Assembly (NCBI GenBank): GCA_016708845.1
Contig: JADJFB010000004.1
Location: forward strand, 1 to 64,000
Length of the DNA: 64,000 nucleotides
From: Bacteroidota bacterium
Lineage (GTDB): Bacteria > Bacteroidota > Bacteroidia > B-17B0 > Aurantibacillaceae
Reading direction: 5' to 3'
Shown piece after piece: positions 1 to 9,007 of the stretch (the first letter of the stretch is position 1; each line of letters opens with the position of its first letter). The notes under the pieces were generated by a model. It was not told the DNA's origin. It searched no databases and saw only the letters and a list, made by a program, of their open reading frames with translations. The translations under genes were made by a program, and so were the position numbers.

Positions 1-434
1 GATTAGCAAAAGCATTAACAGGTAAATTTGGAAACATTATCAAAGGTTTTGGAAATGGACTAAGTTCTGTAAAAGACATTGACAAAAAATTTCAATTCAT
101 TGCTTTAAGTATTGCTATTTAGGCATCTTATTTTTATAGTTTGTACGCTTGTTTTTTTGCTTTTGCAGGTACATCAGATTTAGGACATTCAGAATGTTTA
201 GTATTATTATTATTTGGAACGTTTGGCGTTGTGTTTTCTCCAGGCGGTTTAGGTGCCTATCCTGCTATTATTACAGCATTGTTAACTGCTACCTATCATG
301 TCGAAATAATATCAGCAGTGGCTTTTCCTTGGATGGCCTGGACATCTCAATTTATTTTGGTGGTTGTTTTAGGAATCATAAGTCTTATTTTATTACCGAT
401 CATTAATAAAAATAAAAGTGATGTCGTATCATAA
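1..434 (+). CDS. YbhN/LPG-synthase-like integral membrane protein, 3' part, interrupted by a TAG codon
   Basis: The 5' end lies outside the window. The frame starting at base 3 reads continuously to the TAA at 432-434 except for one TAG at 120-122, inside the segment SIAI-stop-ASYFYSLYACFF, where a tryptophan (TGG) would be natural. The remaining part has three hydrophobic segments and a PGGLGAYPAIITALL loop typical of the C-terminal part of the lysylphosphatidylglycerol synthase transmembrane / UPF0104 (YbhN) family. These polytopic proteins have varied or unknown substrates. The stop overlaps the start of the next gene by 14 bases, suggesting co-transcription. Whether the TAG is real cannot be decided from one sequence. 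The family call is fairly secure; the function is open. Confidence 0.65.
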
Positions 435-912
435 AAAATTATCTGAAAAATTTCATACAAAAGAGTCTTTAAAAACACTTTTAAATCAATGGAATTCTGA
501 AAATAAAGAGTTGGTTTTTACCAACGGTTGTTTTGATATTTTGCATCGTGGCCACGTAGAATATTTATGTCACGCTCGTGATTTGGGAGATAAATTGATT
601 TTAGGATTAAATACAGATGCTTCAGTTAAGCGTTTGGGTAAATCGCCTGAAAGACCAATCAATTCAGAAAATACTCGTGCCATTATTTTAGCTGCCTTAG
701 AATGTGTAGACGCAATTATTTTATTTGATGAAGATACTCCTCTTGAATTAATTGATTTTGTGCAACCAGATATTTTAGTAAAAGGAAGCGACTATAAAGC
801 TGAAGATATTGTAGGCTACGATATTGTAAAAGCCAAAGGTGGAAAAGTAATGACCATTCAATTAGTGGATGGTTTTTCTACCACAAAATTGATCGAAAAA
901 ATGAAGTCCTAG
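421..912 (+). CDS. rfaE2: D-glycero-beta-D-manno-heptose 1-phosphate adenylyltransferase (HldE C-domain / RfaE2 type)
   Basis: Cytoplasmic nucleotidyltransferase that transfers AMP from ATP to heptose-1-phosphate, giving ADP-D,D-heptose for LPS core or other heptosides. The 163-residue protein has the nucleotidyltransferase motif TNGCFDILHRGH near residue 35 (HxGH signature), the DILVKGSDY motif, and the C-terminal STTKLIEK in place of ISTTxII. Its length matches stand-alone RfaE2 proteins; the kinase domain (RfaE1) is not in the window. I chose ATG 421; a GTG codon lies three bases upstream. It overlaps the preceding membrane protein by 14 bases. The next enzyme of the pathway, HldD, is encoded at 9008-9973 on the other strand. 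Confidence 0.9.
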   Translation: MSYHKKLSEKFHTKESLKTLLNQWNSENKELVFTNGCFDILHRGHVEYLCHARDLGDKLILGLNTDASVKRLGKSPERPINSENTRAIILAALECVDAIILFDEDTPLELIDFVQPDILVKGSDYKAEDIVGYDIVKAKGGKVMTIQLVDGFSTTKLIEKMKS

Positions 913-979
913 TTACTTTATATTGAGTGAAACTGCTCTTTCAATTATTTAGGAAACTGATTTTTGTAGTTTTTTGGTA

Positions 980-987
980 TATTTTTG
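980..987 (+). promoter_or_regulatory. -7 promoter box TATTTTTG
   Basis: Matches the Bacteroidota -7 consensus TAnnTTTG and lies 21 bases before the ATG at 1009. No clear TTG -33 box is present at 19-21 bases upstream, so this is a half-site call. Confidence 0.5.
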
Positions 988-1008
988 AAATTCAATCAAA
1001 TCTATACT

Positions 1009-2028
1009 ATGAAAAAATCAATACGTATTATTTTTCTGTTAAGCCTTTTAATTTCATTTTCACAACTATTAAAAGCAAGTCACGGTTTACCTCTTGTAAA
1101 TGCTACATATACTGTGGGGACAGCAGGCATTACAGTTACAGCTTTTTCAGACGCTGCTACCTGTGGTAGTGGTCCGTTTTGGATGCAAACAAAGGTTTCT
1201 TGTAACCCTTTAGCATTTTCAAATACTCCTCCAGATTTATGTATCAAAACCTTTTTACAAAATTGGACGGGTACTGGAGTTAATTATAATTCATTTCCTT
1301 GGTATAACACTTTGTTAAATGTTCCAAATTACAATTTAGCATCAAGTTGGCCCGACCAATGTGCCTTAGAACCATATCATACAACGTATATTCCTTTCAC
1401 GGATTTATGTCCAGGTAAAGTGTATTATTTTTCTTGCAGAGAGATTGTTACTGGAGGCTTCGGTTCTCCTGGGCCTTTTGGACCAGTAGTTTCGTTTACC
1501 GTTCCAGGCACACCTGTTCCTGAAGTGCCAGGTTTTATTTCTTCTAATCCCGTTACATCGTTATCAAATCCATCTTGCGGTGGCCCAGTGCTGCTCACCT
1601 TTACTCCACCCCAAGGTTGTAGTCCTTTAAAAAGTTTAATTCCAGGTTGTGCCACCTGTGATTCCATAATCTGGCGGGACCCTAGTGGGGTCATTGCCGT
1701 CAATACATTAACCGTCTTAGTAAATCCAACTTCAACAACAACCTACACTTTGTCTTTTGATACCTGCAGCGCCGTTGCTAAAGAAGGATGTGGCATTCCT
1801 TACAATCCTAACATAACAGTTTTTGTAACCAACACTAATGCTTTGTTTGCTGGTCCGCCAACGCTTTGCGCAGGCTCAACTGCTAATTATATGGCAGTAT
1901 CACCATCCTTAAATGATATTTGGACAGTGAGTCCTACAACGAGTGTAACGCCAGCCTTTGGCTCGGGACCAATGTTTTCTCCAATTTTGATAATCCAGGA
2001 GTTTACGTCGTTACCCATCAATCTATGA
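1009..2028 (+). CDS. T9SS type B surface protein, N-terminal fragment (frame broken near 1967)
   Basis: Start chosen at ATG 1009, which opens a clear signal peptide (MKKSIRIIFLLSLLISFSQL, then KASHG). A TTG eight codons upstream overlaps the promoter box. The rest is a low-complexity, Thr/Ser/Pro-rich extracellular region with paired cysteines and no domain I can name. The coding sense leaves this frame at about 1965-1969: after ...PAFGSG the homologous reading TNVFSNFDNPGVYVV continues in the next frame, as if one G had been lost from a GGGG run. Residues after about 1968 in this frame are therefore not genuine. Together with the fragments at 1968-2720 and 2730-3509 it forms one secreted protein of about 830 residues. 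Confidence 0.75.
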   Translation: MKKSIRIIFLLSLLISFSQLLKASHGLPLVNATYTVGTAGITVTAFSDAATCGSGPFWMQTKVSCNPLAFSNTPPDLCIKTFLQNWTGTGVNYNSFPWYNTLLNVPNYNLASSWPDQCALEPYHTTYIPFTDLCPGKVYYFSCREIVTGGFGSPGPFGPVVSFTVPGTPVPEVPGFISSNPVTSLSNPSCGGPVLLTFTPPQGCSPLKSLIPGCATCDSIIWRDPSGVIAVNTLTVLVNPTSTTTYTLSFDTCSAVAKEGCGIPYNPNITVFVTNTNALFAGPPTLCAGSTANYMAVSPSLNDIWTVSPTTSVTPAFGSGPMFSPILIIQEFTSLPINL

Positions 2029-2720
2029 ATGGATCTTGTATGGCTGTACATAGCGAAACTATTAATATTACTCCAGGCATTACTTCCTCACTATCAACCT
2101 CTGGTGGAGGTTGTGCTGGTCCAAGTGGGTTTGGAACAGCCACTGTTTCAGTTTCTTCATCAACCGTTGGTTTAACTTATTCTTGGGCGCCAACAGGTAA
2201 CACAAGTAATATTCAAACTAATATTCCATTCAATACCACCTATTCAGTTACGATGTCAAATGGTGGATGTGTAGTTACTAAAACTGTTCAAATAGCTAAC
2301 AATCCACCACCAAGTATTACTTCTTTTAGTGTAACTTCTCCATTATGTAATGGGCAATCAAACGGTGTGGTAGTTGCAAATTTAACTAGCGGAAATCCTC
2401 CATTTAGTTTTACTTGGTCGCCAACTATTACACAAACAACACAAACTGTAACAGGAGTAGGTGTTGGTACTTATTCGGTATTAGTGTTAGATAATAATGG
2501 TTGTTCTACAACGAGTGTTGTAACTGTATCAGAGCCAACGGTATTAACTTTAACGACATCTTCAAATGCTACTATTTGTTCTGGAAATTCAACAAACTTA
2601 TCTGCTTCTGCATCAGGAGGAACGCCTGCGTATTCATACACATGGAATCCAGGTAATTTAAGCGGGTCGAATGCAATAGTTACACCAACAACAAGCACAA
2701 TACACTTGTACAGTTCTTGA
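1968..2720 (+). CDS. T9SS type B surface protein, middle fragment with SprB-like repeat
   Basis: Continuation of the gene that starts at 1009, in the next frame. It contains Ig-like/PKD-like modules and a segment SPLCNGQSNGVVVANLTSGN that matches the SprB repeat (SprB is the gliding adhesin of Flavobacterium), followed by SPTVLTLTTSSN-like modules. The frame ends at a TGA at 2718-2720, but the sense changes earlier, at about 2700. From 2701 a third frame reads YTCTVLDLNGCIQTQTVSIW until about 2760 and then returns. This is best explained by loss of two bases in an AC repeat near 2700, or gain of one, and loss of a G near 2759. Confidence 0.7.
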   Translation, partial: TNVFSNFDNPGVYVVTHQSMNGSCMAVHSETINITPGITSSLSTSGGGCAGPSGFGTATVSVSSSTVGLTYSWAPTGNTSNIQTNIPFNTTYSVTMSNGGCVVTKTVQIANNPPPSITSFSVTSPLCNGQSNGVVVANLTSGNPPFSFTWSPTITQTTQTVTGVGVGTYSVLVLDNNGCSTTSVVTVSEPTVLTLTTSSNATICSGNSTNLSASASGGTPAYSYTWNPGNLSGSNAIVTPTTSTIHLYSS

Positions 2721-2729
2721 TTTAAATGG

Positions 2730-3509
2730 TTGTATTCAAACACAAACAGTTTCAATTTGGTATCCTCCTCTGTTGCAATGTGTGTAGGAGATTCTTTGAT
2801 TTTAGTTCCAACAATAACTAGCCCAGGAAATGGCGGGCCATATACTTATTCTTGGAGCAATGGTGCAACAACACCAACTGTTATGGTTTATGGATCAGTA
2901 CCAACAAGTACAAATTATGTTTTAACAGTATCAGATGGCTGTACTTTACCATCGGCAACAGCTGTGTTTACAGTAGCTAGCAATCCTCCACCTGTAGTTA
3001 ATATAGTGGCTGATTCGTTAATTGGAAACGCACCTTTAACCGTTAATTTTGCTGATTTAGGAAGCGGCGGTAATACTTTTAATTGGAATTTTGGAAACGG
3101 CAGCACGTCTTCTTCACAAAATCCTACGCCACAAACCTATCAAATAGGTGGTACTTACCAAGTAATATTTACATCTACAAGTTCTACAGGCTGTGTTGCT
3201 CGCGACACTTTATCAATTGTAGTGATTGATTTAATTCCTGAGATTATAGTGCCAAATGTATTTACACCAAATGGAGATAAAGCCAATGATTTCTTTGCGG
3301 TTAAAGGAACAAACATTACATCTTTCGAGTGTTCAGTATTTAACAGATGGGGTAAATTAGTATTTAAATCTTCGGATATTTCAAATCCTTGGGATGGTAA
3401 AGTTAATGGATCTCCTGCGGATGATGGAACGTATTTTTATATCATTAGAGCCTCTGGAGCTGTTGGCGAAGAGATTAAAAACCAAGGTTATGTAACGTTG
3501 TTTAGATAA
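2730..3509 (+). CDS. T9SS type B surface protein, C-terminal fragment with PKD and gliding-motility C-terminal domain
   Basis: C-terminal part of the gene that starts at 1009; genuine coding in this frame begins near 2760. It holds a PKD domain (APLTVNFADLGSGGNTFNWN, about fragment residues 102-165) and ends in the gliding-motility-associated C-terminal domain: VPNVFTPNGDKANDFF, CSVFNRWGKLVFKS, NPWDGKVNG, DDGTYFYII, GYVTLFR. This module (CHU_C, TIGR04131) is the type B signal recognised by the type IX secretion system, so the product is expected at the cell surface or outside. A strong terminator follows at 3526-3560. Confidence 0.85.
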   Translation: MYSNTNSFNLVSSSVAMCVGDSLILVPTITSPGNGGPYTYSWSNGATTPTVMVYGSVPTSTNYVLTVSDGCTLPSATAVFTVASNPPPVVNIVADSLIGNAPLTVNFADLGSGGNTFNWNFGNGSTSSSQNPTPQTYQIGGTYQVIFTSTSSTGCVARDTLSIVVIDLIPEIIVPNVFTPNGDKANDFFAVKGTNITSFECSVFNRWGKLVFKSSDISNPWDGKVNGSPADDGTYFYIIRASGAVGEEIKNQGYVTLFR

Positions 3510-3525
3510 TTGAAATGATACAATT

Positions 3526-3560
3526 AAAAAGGCTTTCAGAGAAATTTGAAAGCCTTTTTT
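3526..3560 (+). terminator. Rho-independent terminator of the T9SS type B gene
   Basis: A 13-bp stem (AAAAAGGCTTTCA at 3526-3538 against TGAAAGCCTTTTT at 3547-3559) with an 8-base loop and a T run, 17 bases after the stop codon. Confidence 0.9.
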
Positions 3561-3627
3561 GTTTTATGAACACTTTTACCCGTTAATATCTTAATGCTTA
3601 GCATAAAGCAAATCAGGCTAAATAACC

Positions 3628-3635
3628 TATTTTTG
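3628..3635 (+). promoter_or_regulatory. -7 promoter box TATTTTTG
   Basis: Exact TAnnTTTG match 18 bases before the TTG start of the flippase gene, giving a very short leader. No good -33 TTG is visible. Confidence 0.5.
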
Positions 3636-3652
3636 TAAATTAAATTACAAAC

Positions 3653-5137
3653 TTGTCGAACCCACTTAAAAAATTAGCATCGCAAACCGCCGTTTATGGT
3701 TTAGGAAGTGTTCTTCCTCGTGTGATTACTTTTTTATATTCTTTTGTATTAACCTACATTTTTGAGCAGCCCTCTCAATTATCTGCTAACACAGAGTTTT
3801 ACGCTTATATTAGTTTTTTAAACATCTTATTTACCTATGGTTTGGAAACGGCTTTCTTTCATTTTTCAAATAAAATAGATGATAAATCTCGAGTTTATTC
3901 AACCGCCATCATCTCTATTTTTGGAAGTAGCATAGGATTATCCCTATTGTTTATTTTGTTTTCTGGTTCTATAGCTGATTTTATAAAAGAACCCGACCAT
4001 GTTAACTATATAATTTGGTGTGTATTAATTGTGGCTACGGATGCCATGATGGCTATTCCTTTTGCGCGTTTACGATTAAATAATCAAGCAAGGAAATTTG
4101 GAATGCTCAAATTATTAAATGTGTTTGTGTTTATCTTAATCTGTATTTTTTATTTCAACATCTGTAAGCCTGCATATTTTAATGAACCAGATTCTGCTTT
4201 TGCAAAATTTTACAATCCAGAAGTAGGAGTAGGCTACATGTTTTTAGCCGGGTTGTTAGCTAATTTGGTGAGCTTGTTATTTTTAACAAAAGAATTTATC
4301 GGAATTCAATATGTGTTTGATAAAGAGTTATGGAAACAAATGCTGAGGTATGCGTGGCCCTTATTAATATTAGGTTTTGCAGGTATGATTAACGAAACCT
4401 TTGACCGATTTATTTTAAAGTATTTGCTTCCCGAAGATGTTGCAAAAACACAATTAGGTATTTATGGTGCTTGTTATCGTATTGCTATGTTCATGACCAT
4501 TTTTACAACCGCTTTTAAATACGCTGCAGAACCATTCTTTTTTAATCATGCCAAAAGTCAAGATTCAAAAAAATTAAACGCGATGGTGATGAAGTACTAT
4601 GTGTTATTTTGTTTGTTTTTGTTTTTAGGAACCATGATGAATTTACCTTGGCTGCAAAAAGTAGTGAGCGAAAATTACAGGTCAGGCTTAGGCGTTGTGC
4701 CTATTTTATTACTAGCTAATTTGTGTGTGGGTGTTTATTGGAATTTGTCTATTTGGTTTAAACTAACGGGGCAAACAAAATTTGGTGCCATCATAACCGT
4801 TATGGGAGCAGTAATTACTTTAGTGATTAATTTTGTGGGCATTCCTAAATTTGGTTACATGGCTTGTGCTTGGGCTACATTAGCATCATACGGCGCAATG
4901 ATGGTTGCTTCGTATTTATTAGGACAAAAGCATTATCCCATAAAATATAATCTGCGAAGTATTTTTGTATTCACCTTTTTAGCCCTTGGTTTTTATTTTA
5001 TTTCAACGATTTATTCATCTATGGAAAATATCTACATAAAGGTAATATTGAATAATATTTTATTGGCTTTATTTGCCTTGATATTTTATAAATTAGAATT
5101 TGATAATTTAAAGAAATTAAAACATTTAGAATCATGA
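3653..5137 (+). CDS. Polysaccharide biosynthesis / Wzx-like flippase
   Basis: A 494-residue polytopic inner-membrane protein with about 12-14 hydrophobic segments. It opens with NPLKKLASQTAVYGLGSVLPRVITFL, the usual start of the oligosaccharide flippase/PST family of the MOP (MATE-like) superfamily. Such proteins flip lipid-linked glycan units across the inner membrane; the substrate here is unknown. The start is a TTG at 3653, with no in-frame ATG near it, placed just after a TATTTTTG promoter box. Its stop overlaps the dut start (ATGA at 5134-5137), so the two are translationally coupled. No glycosyltransferase neighbours are present, so it sits outside a polysaccharide cluster. Confidence 0.85.
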   Translation: MSNPLKKLASQTAVYGLGSVLPRVITFLYSFVLTYIFEQPSQLSANTEFYAYISFLNILFTYGLETAFFHFSNKIDDKSRVYSTAIISIFGSSIGLSLLFILFSGSIADFIKEPDHVNYIIWCVLIVATDAMMAIPFARLRLNNQARKFGMLKLLNVFVFILICIFYFNICKPAYFNEPDSAFAKFYNPEVGVGYMFLAGLLANLVSLLFLTKEFIGIQYVFDKELWKQMLRYAWPLLILGFAGMINETFDRFILKYLLPEDVAKTQLGIYGACYRIAMFMTIFTTAFKYAAEPFFFNHAKSQDSKKLNAMVMKYYVLFCLFLFLGTMMNLPWLQKVVSENYRSGLGVVPILLLANLCVGVYWNLSIWFKLTGQTKFGAIITVMGAVITLVINFVGIPKFGYMACAWATLASYGAMMVASYLLGQKHYPIKYNLRSIFVFTFLALGFYFISTIYSSMENIYIKVILNNILLALFALIFYKLEFDNLKKLKHLES

Positions 5138-5568
5138 TCATAAGAGTTGTAAACCAATCCAAACACGAATTGCCTCAATACGCTACGGAATTATCTGCAG
5201 GATTAGATTTAAGAGCGAACATTGATTCCCCAATTGAATTAAAGCCTTTAGAAAGAACTTTAGTGCCAACCGGTTTATTTATCGAATTGCATAAAGGTTA
5301 CGAAGCTCAAATTCGTCCGAGAAGTGGTTTAGCATTTAAAAATGGCATTACCGTTTTAAATTCTCCTGGCACTATTGATGCTGATTATCGTGGAGAAATA
5401 AAAGTGCTATTGGTAAATTTATCTAACACACCATTTATGATTAATGATGGTGAGCGTGTTGCCCAAATGGTTATTGCAAAACATGAACAAATCACTTGGG
5501 AACAAACTTCGTCGTTAGATGAAACCGAAAGAGGTGCTGGTGGTTTTGGGCATACGGGTACTAAATAA
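5134..5568 (+). CDS. dut: Deoxyuridine 5'-triphosphate nucleotidohydrolase (dUTPase)
   Basis: Hydrolyses dUTP to dUMP and pyrophosphate, keeping uracil out of DNA and feeding dTMP synthesis. All five trimeric dUTPase motifs are present in 144 residues: motif 1 SAGLDLRA, motif 2 RPRSGLAFKNG, motif 3 PGTIDADYRGEIKV with the catalytic Asp, motif 4 GERVAQMVI, and motif 5 ERGAGGFGHTG, the flexible C-terminal P-loop-like arm. The length is typical. The ATG overlaps the flippase stop by four bases, an arrangement common in Bacteroidota, where dut sits beside a flippase-type gene. No terminator is obvious after the stop. Confidence 0.97.
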   Translation: MIIRVVNQSKHELPQYATELSAGLDLRANIDSPIELKPLERTLVPTGLFIELHKGYEAQIRPRSGLAFKNGITVLNSPGTIDADYRGEIKVLLVNLSNTPFMINDGERVAQMVIAKHEQITWEQTSSLDETERGAGGFGHTGTK

Positions 5569-5659
5569 TTTTTAGTTTTTAAGCTTTCAATAATCCCTTA
5601 AAAAAACCTTGATTTTTGTGATTTTATGTGCTATCTTGTAGTAAATAAATTACAAGCTC

Positions 5660-7609
5660 ATGACTATAAAATTACAAAAAATTGTTTTCGCGTTTTTTGC
5701 TACAACTATTTCACTATGCCTTTCGGCTCAAAATGAATTATGGGTAAAAACGTCTCCCGAAAAATACAGCAACGATCCTAAGGCTCGCAGAAATGCGATC
5801 CCAGATAAAGCAGAGTATTATCAGTTAGATTTAAATCTGCTAAAAACTAAATTAGTTGGCGCTCCAGTAAGAGGGCAGTTTACAGGCCAATCTAATTTAA
5901 TTATTAGTTTTCCAAATGCTTATGGTGAGTTAGAACAATTCCGTGTGATGGAATCACCTATCATGCATCCAATTTTGGCTGCGAAATACCCTATGATAAA
6001 AACGTATGCAGCACAAGGTATCGATGATCCAACAGCGACGATGCGTTTTAGTATCACGCAATTTGGCTTACACACCATGGTTTTATCGGGTTTACATAGC
6101 GCTAATTATATTGATCCTTATACAACTACATCAAATGTGTATATGGTGTATGATAAAAAATCCTTAGGCGCTAACACACAAAATTTTTCTTGTTTAACTG
6201 ATGAAGAGGTGAAGTTACCTTCTCTCACAAATGATGTGGCAAAAGTATTAAACATCGACGATCAAAAATTAAGAACGTATAGATTAGCGCAATCTTGCAA
6301 TGCGGAGTATGGAAATATTTTTGCAGGAACAGGAACTTTAGCACAACAAAAAGCCAATATCCAAGCGCAAATGGTTTTAACGATTAATCGTGTAAATGGT
6401 GTTTACGAGAGAGATTTATCCATCACCATGGAGTTTGTACCTAATAACGATTTAATTATTTATTGCGGAAGTACAACTACTGATCCTTGGAGTAATGAAT
6501 GGAATACAAAAACAGCACAAACGATTGATGCGGCTATTGGCGTAGCAAATTATGATATTGGACATAATTTTAACACAACAGGTGGTGGTAACGCTGGTTG
6601 TCTTGCCTGTGTATGTTTAAGTACAAGCCAAACTGGTACACACAAAGGACGTGGTTATACTGGAAGTACAAACCCAACGGGCGACCCATTTGATATTGAT
6701 TACGTAGCACACGAAATGGGACATCAATATGGTGGTTATCACGTGATGAATACATGTAGCAGAAGCGGAAATGGCTCTACCGAAGTTGAACCAGCAAGTG
6801 GAAGTTCCATTATGGGTTATGCTGGTATTTGTGGAACAAACGTTCAAAACCAAAGCCATGATGATTTTAATTATGTAAATATTAGAGACATTAGCACAAA
6901 TGTAAAAACTGGAAACAGCAGTACATGCGCTCAAATTACAACCTTAACAAATAATCCTCCAACTGCTAGTGCAGGGAATGATTATATAATTCCAAAAAGT
7001 ACCGCATATATTTTAGAAGGAACTGGTAATGACCCAGATGGAAATGCGTCATTAACGTATAACTGGAGTCAAAATGACCCAGCTCAATCCCCAGGAAATG
7101 CAGCGCCATTATCAACCTATGCGGTAGGACCGTTATATCGTGCTCTTCCTCCATCAGTTTCTCCTAACAGATGGATGCCAGCTATTGCTACTGTATTATC
7201 TAATACCTTGGCTTCTACTTGGGAAGTAACACCTTCTGTTGCTCGTACTATGAATTTCTCTTTTATTGTTAGAGATAACGATGTTAATGGCGGACAAACT
7301 GCTTCTGATTTAATGTTAGTAACGGTTGATGGTGGGTCAGGTCCATTTGTTGTGACCTCTCAAGGTACAGCTACTACATGGAATTCGGGAGCTAACGAAA
7401 CCATTACGTGGAATGTAGCTAATACAACAGCAGCGCCAGTTAATGCCGCTAATGTCAATATTTATATGTCTACTGATGGTGGTTACACTTACCCTATCAC
7501 TTTAGCGACTAACGTTCCTAATAATGGCTCTGCAAGTTATTACCGTGCCAGTTGTTACAACAACTCAGGCACGTGTGATGGTAAGAGGTGCAGGAAATAT
7601 TTTTTATGA
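5660..7609 (+). CDS. Reprolysin-like secreted zinc metalloprotease, N-terminal fragment (frame broken near 7540)
   Basis: Secreted metzincin protease. A signal peptide (MTIKLQKIVFAFFATTISLC, ending in SAQ) is followed by a propeptide-like region to about residue 200 and then the catalytic domain. The zinc motif HEMGHQYGGYH is at residues 351-361 (HExxHxxGxxH) and a Met-turn SSIMGYAGIC follows about 35 residues later. This is the arrangement of reprolysin-family (M12B-type) proteases common among Bacteroidota T9SS cargo. After the catalytic domain come Ig-like modules. The genuine reading leaves this frame at about 7536-7541, where removing one T gives SASITVPVVTTTQARVMV; the last 22 residues of this frame are spurious. 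The rest of the protein is at 7541-8936. Confidence 0.9.
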   Translation: MTIKLQKIVFAFFATTISLCLSAQNELWVKTSPEKYSNDPKARRNAIPDKAEYYQLDLNLLKTKLVGAPVRGQFTGQSNLIISFPNAYGELEQFRVMESPIMHPILAAKYPMIKTYAAQGIDDPTATMRFSITQFGLHTMVLSGLHSANYIDPYTTTSNVYMVYDKKSLGANTQNFSCLTDEEVKLPSLTNDVAKVLNIDDQKLRTYRLAQSCNAEYGNIFAGTGTLAQQKANIQAQMVLTINRVNGVYERDLSITMEFVPNNDLIIYCGSTTTDPWSNEWNTKTAQTIDAAIGVANYDIGHNFNTTGGGNAGCLACVCLSTSQTGTHKGRGYTGSTNPTGDPFDIDYVAHEMGHQYGGYHVMNTCSRSGNGSTEVEPASGSSIMGYAGICGTNVQNQSHDDFNYVNIRDISTNVKTGNSSTCAQITTLTNNPPTASAGNDYIIPKSTAYILEGTGNDPDGNASLTYNWSQNDPAQSPGNAAPLSTYAVGPLYRALPPSVSPNRWMPAIATVLSNTLASTWEVTPSVARTMNFSFIVRDNDVNGGQTASDLMLVTVDGGSGPFVVTSQGTATTWNSGANETITWNVANTTAAPVNAANVNIYMSTDGGYTYPITLATNVPNNGSASYYRASCYNNSGTCDGKRCRKYFL

Positions 7610-8936
7610 CATCAATAATACAAATATTACGATACAAGCATCAGAGTTTGTGATGAATTATAATACACAATCAACAGGTGTTTGTCCTCCAAATAATGCG
7701 GTTTATACATTTACCTATAATACGTTTTTAGGATTTAACGAAACAACGGTTTTCTCGGCAACAGGTTTACCAGTTGGTGCAACAGCTGTGTTTAGTCCAT
7801 CTTCAACATCATCAAACAACACGGTTGTAACTATGACAGTTAGTGGATTAACGGCTGGCATGGCTGGTTCTTATGCTGTTTCGGCAATTGGAACTGCAAG
7901 CACCGTTACAAAAACAAATACACTAACATTAAATGTATTGTCTCCTACACCAAATCAAACGTCTTTATCTTCGCCAGCAGATTTAGCAACAGGTGTAACC
8001 ACTTCTGCTAATTTAAGTTGGGCAGCAGTTGCAGGACCAGGGATTACGTACCAAATTCAAATTGCTACGGATGCTGGATTTACAAACATTGTAGATAACG
8101 TTTCTGGATTAACGACTAACTCTTATTCATCATCTTCATTACTTTCTTCAACGACGTACTATTGGAGAGTAATGTCCATGAATGCTTGTGGTTCATCGGC
8201 TTATTCTACACCATTTTCATTTACGACTAATTCTTGTAATATGTTAACCAGTGTGAATGTACCAGTTACGATTTCAGCAACAGGTACGCCAACGGTGACT
8301 TCTACTTTAACCGTAAGTACAACAGGTACTATTACAGATGTAAATGTAGTTGGTTTAAATGGAACGCATTCATATATGAGCGACTTAGCGTTTACATTAA
8401 AAAGCCCAGCAGGAACTAGCGTGGTTTTATTTTCAGGAATTTGTACAAGTCAAAATGATTTTAATTTAAGTTTAGATGATGCAGCCGCTGCTGGCGCAAT
8501 TCCTTGTCCTCCAACCACTGGAGGCACTTATCAATCTCAAGCAGCATTAAGTGCTTTTAATGGGCAGTTAGCTGCTGGAGTTTGGACATTGACTGTTGTG
8601 GATGATGCCAATCAGGATGGCGGTGCCTTAGCAGGCTGGGGATTATCTATCTGTACCAATGTAGTCACAGGAATTAATCAAAACACTTTCGAAAACATCA
8701 CTACTATTTATCCTAACCCAACTAGTGGCATATTTAATTTATATATTGGCTCACAAATAGAAGAACAGTTTACGTATAAAGTAACTAATAGTTTAGGACA
8801 GTTAATTGTATCAGAAAAAATGGACGCTAATAACACGCAAAACATTGATTTATCAGGCAATAGTGCCGGAGTTTATTTTGTGACCATACAAGGTGCAAAC
8901 GGCATTAAAACTGAAAAAATTATTTTGCAGAAGTAA
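7541..8936 (+). CDS. Reprolysin-like metalloprotease, C-terminal fragment: fibronectin-like, P-domain and T9SS type A signal
   Basis: Continuation of the protease gene that starts at 5660. In order it has Ig-like modules, a fibronectin type III-like module (SSPADLATGVTTSANLSW to TYYWRVMSMNACG), and a proprotein convertase P-domain (about 8240-8660, with MSDLAFTLKSPAGTSVVLF and AGVWTLTVVDDANQDGG). The C terminus is a T9SS type A sorting domain (TIYPNPTSGIFNL, YKVTNSLGQLI, AGVYFVTIQG). P-domains next to Bacteroidota metalloproteases usually act in folding or substrate contact. One 1-base frameshift separates it from the catalytic half; undisturbed, the protein would be about 1,090 residues. A bidirectional terminator follows. 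Confidence 0.85.
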
Positions 8937-8956
8937 TATCAATCTCGATGTGACAC

Positions 8957-8990
8957 AAAAAAGGAGCTATCAAACAATAGCTCCTTTTTT
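8957..8990. terminator. Bidirectional terminator between the metalloprotease and hldD
   Basis: Perfect 14-bp stem (AAAAAAGGAGCTAT / ATAGCTCCTTTTTT) with a 6-base loop. The A and T runs on both sides let it serve both convergent genes. Confidence 0.9.
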
Positions 8991-9007
8991 TAATTAAAAC
9001 AAGTTAT

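Noticed and set aside
149..406. Overlapping plus-strand frame inside the YbhN-like gene
   Set aside because: It is a shadow of the frame that encodes the membrane segments; composition is not protein-like.
1425..1703. Minus-strand frame opposite the T9SS type B gene
   Set aside because: Composition mirrors the Thr/Pro-rich coding strand; no motif or start signal.
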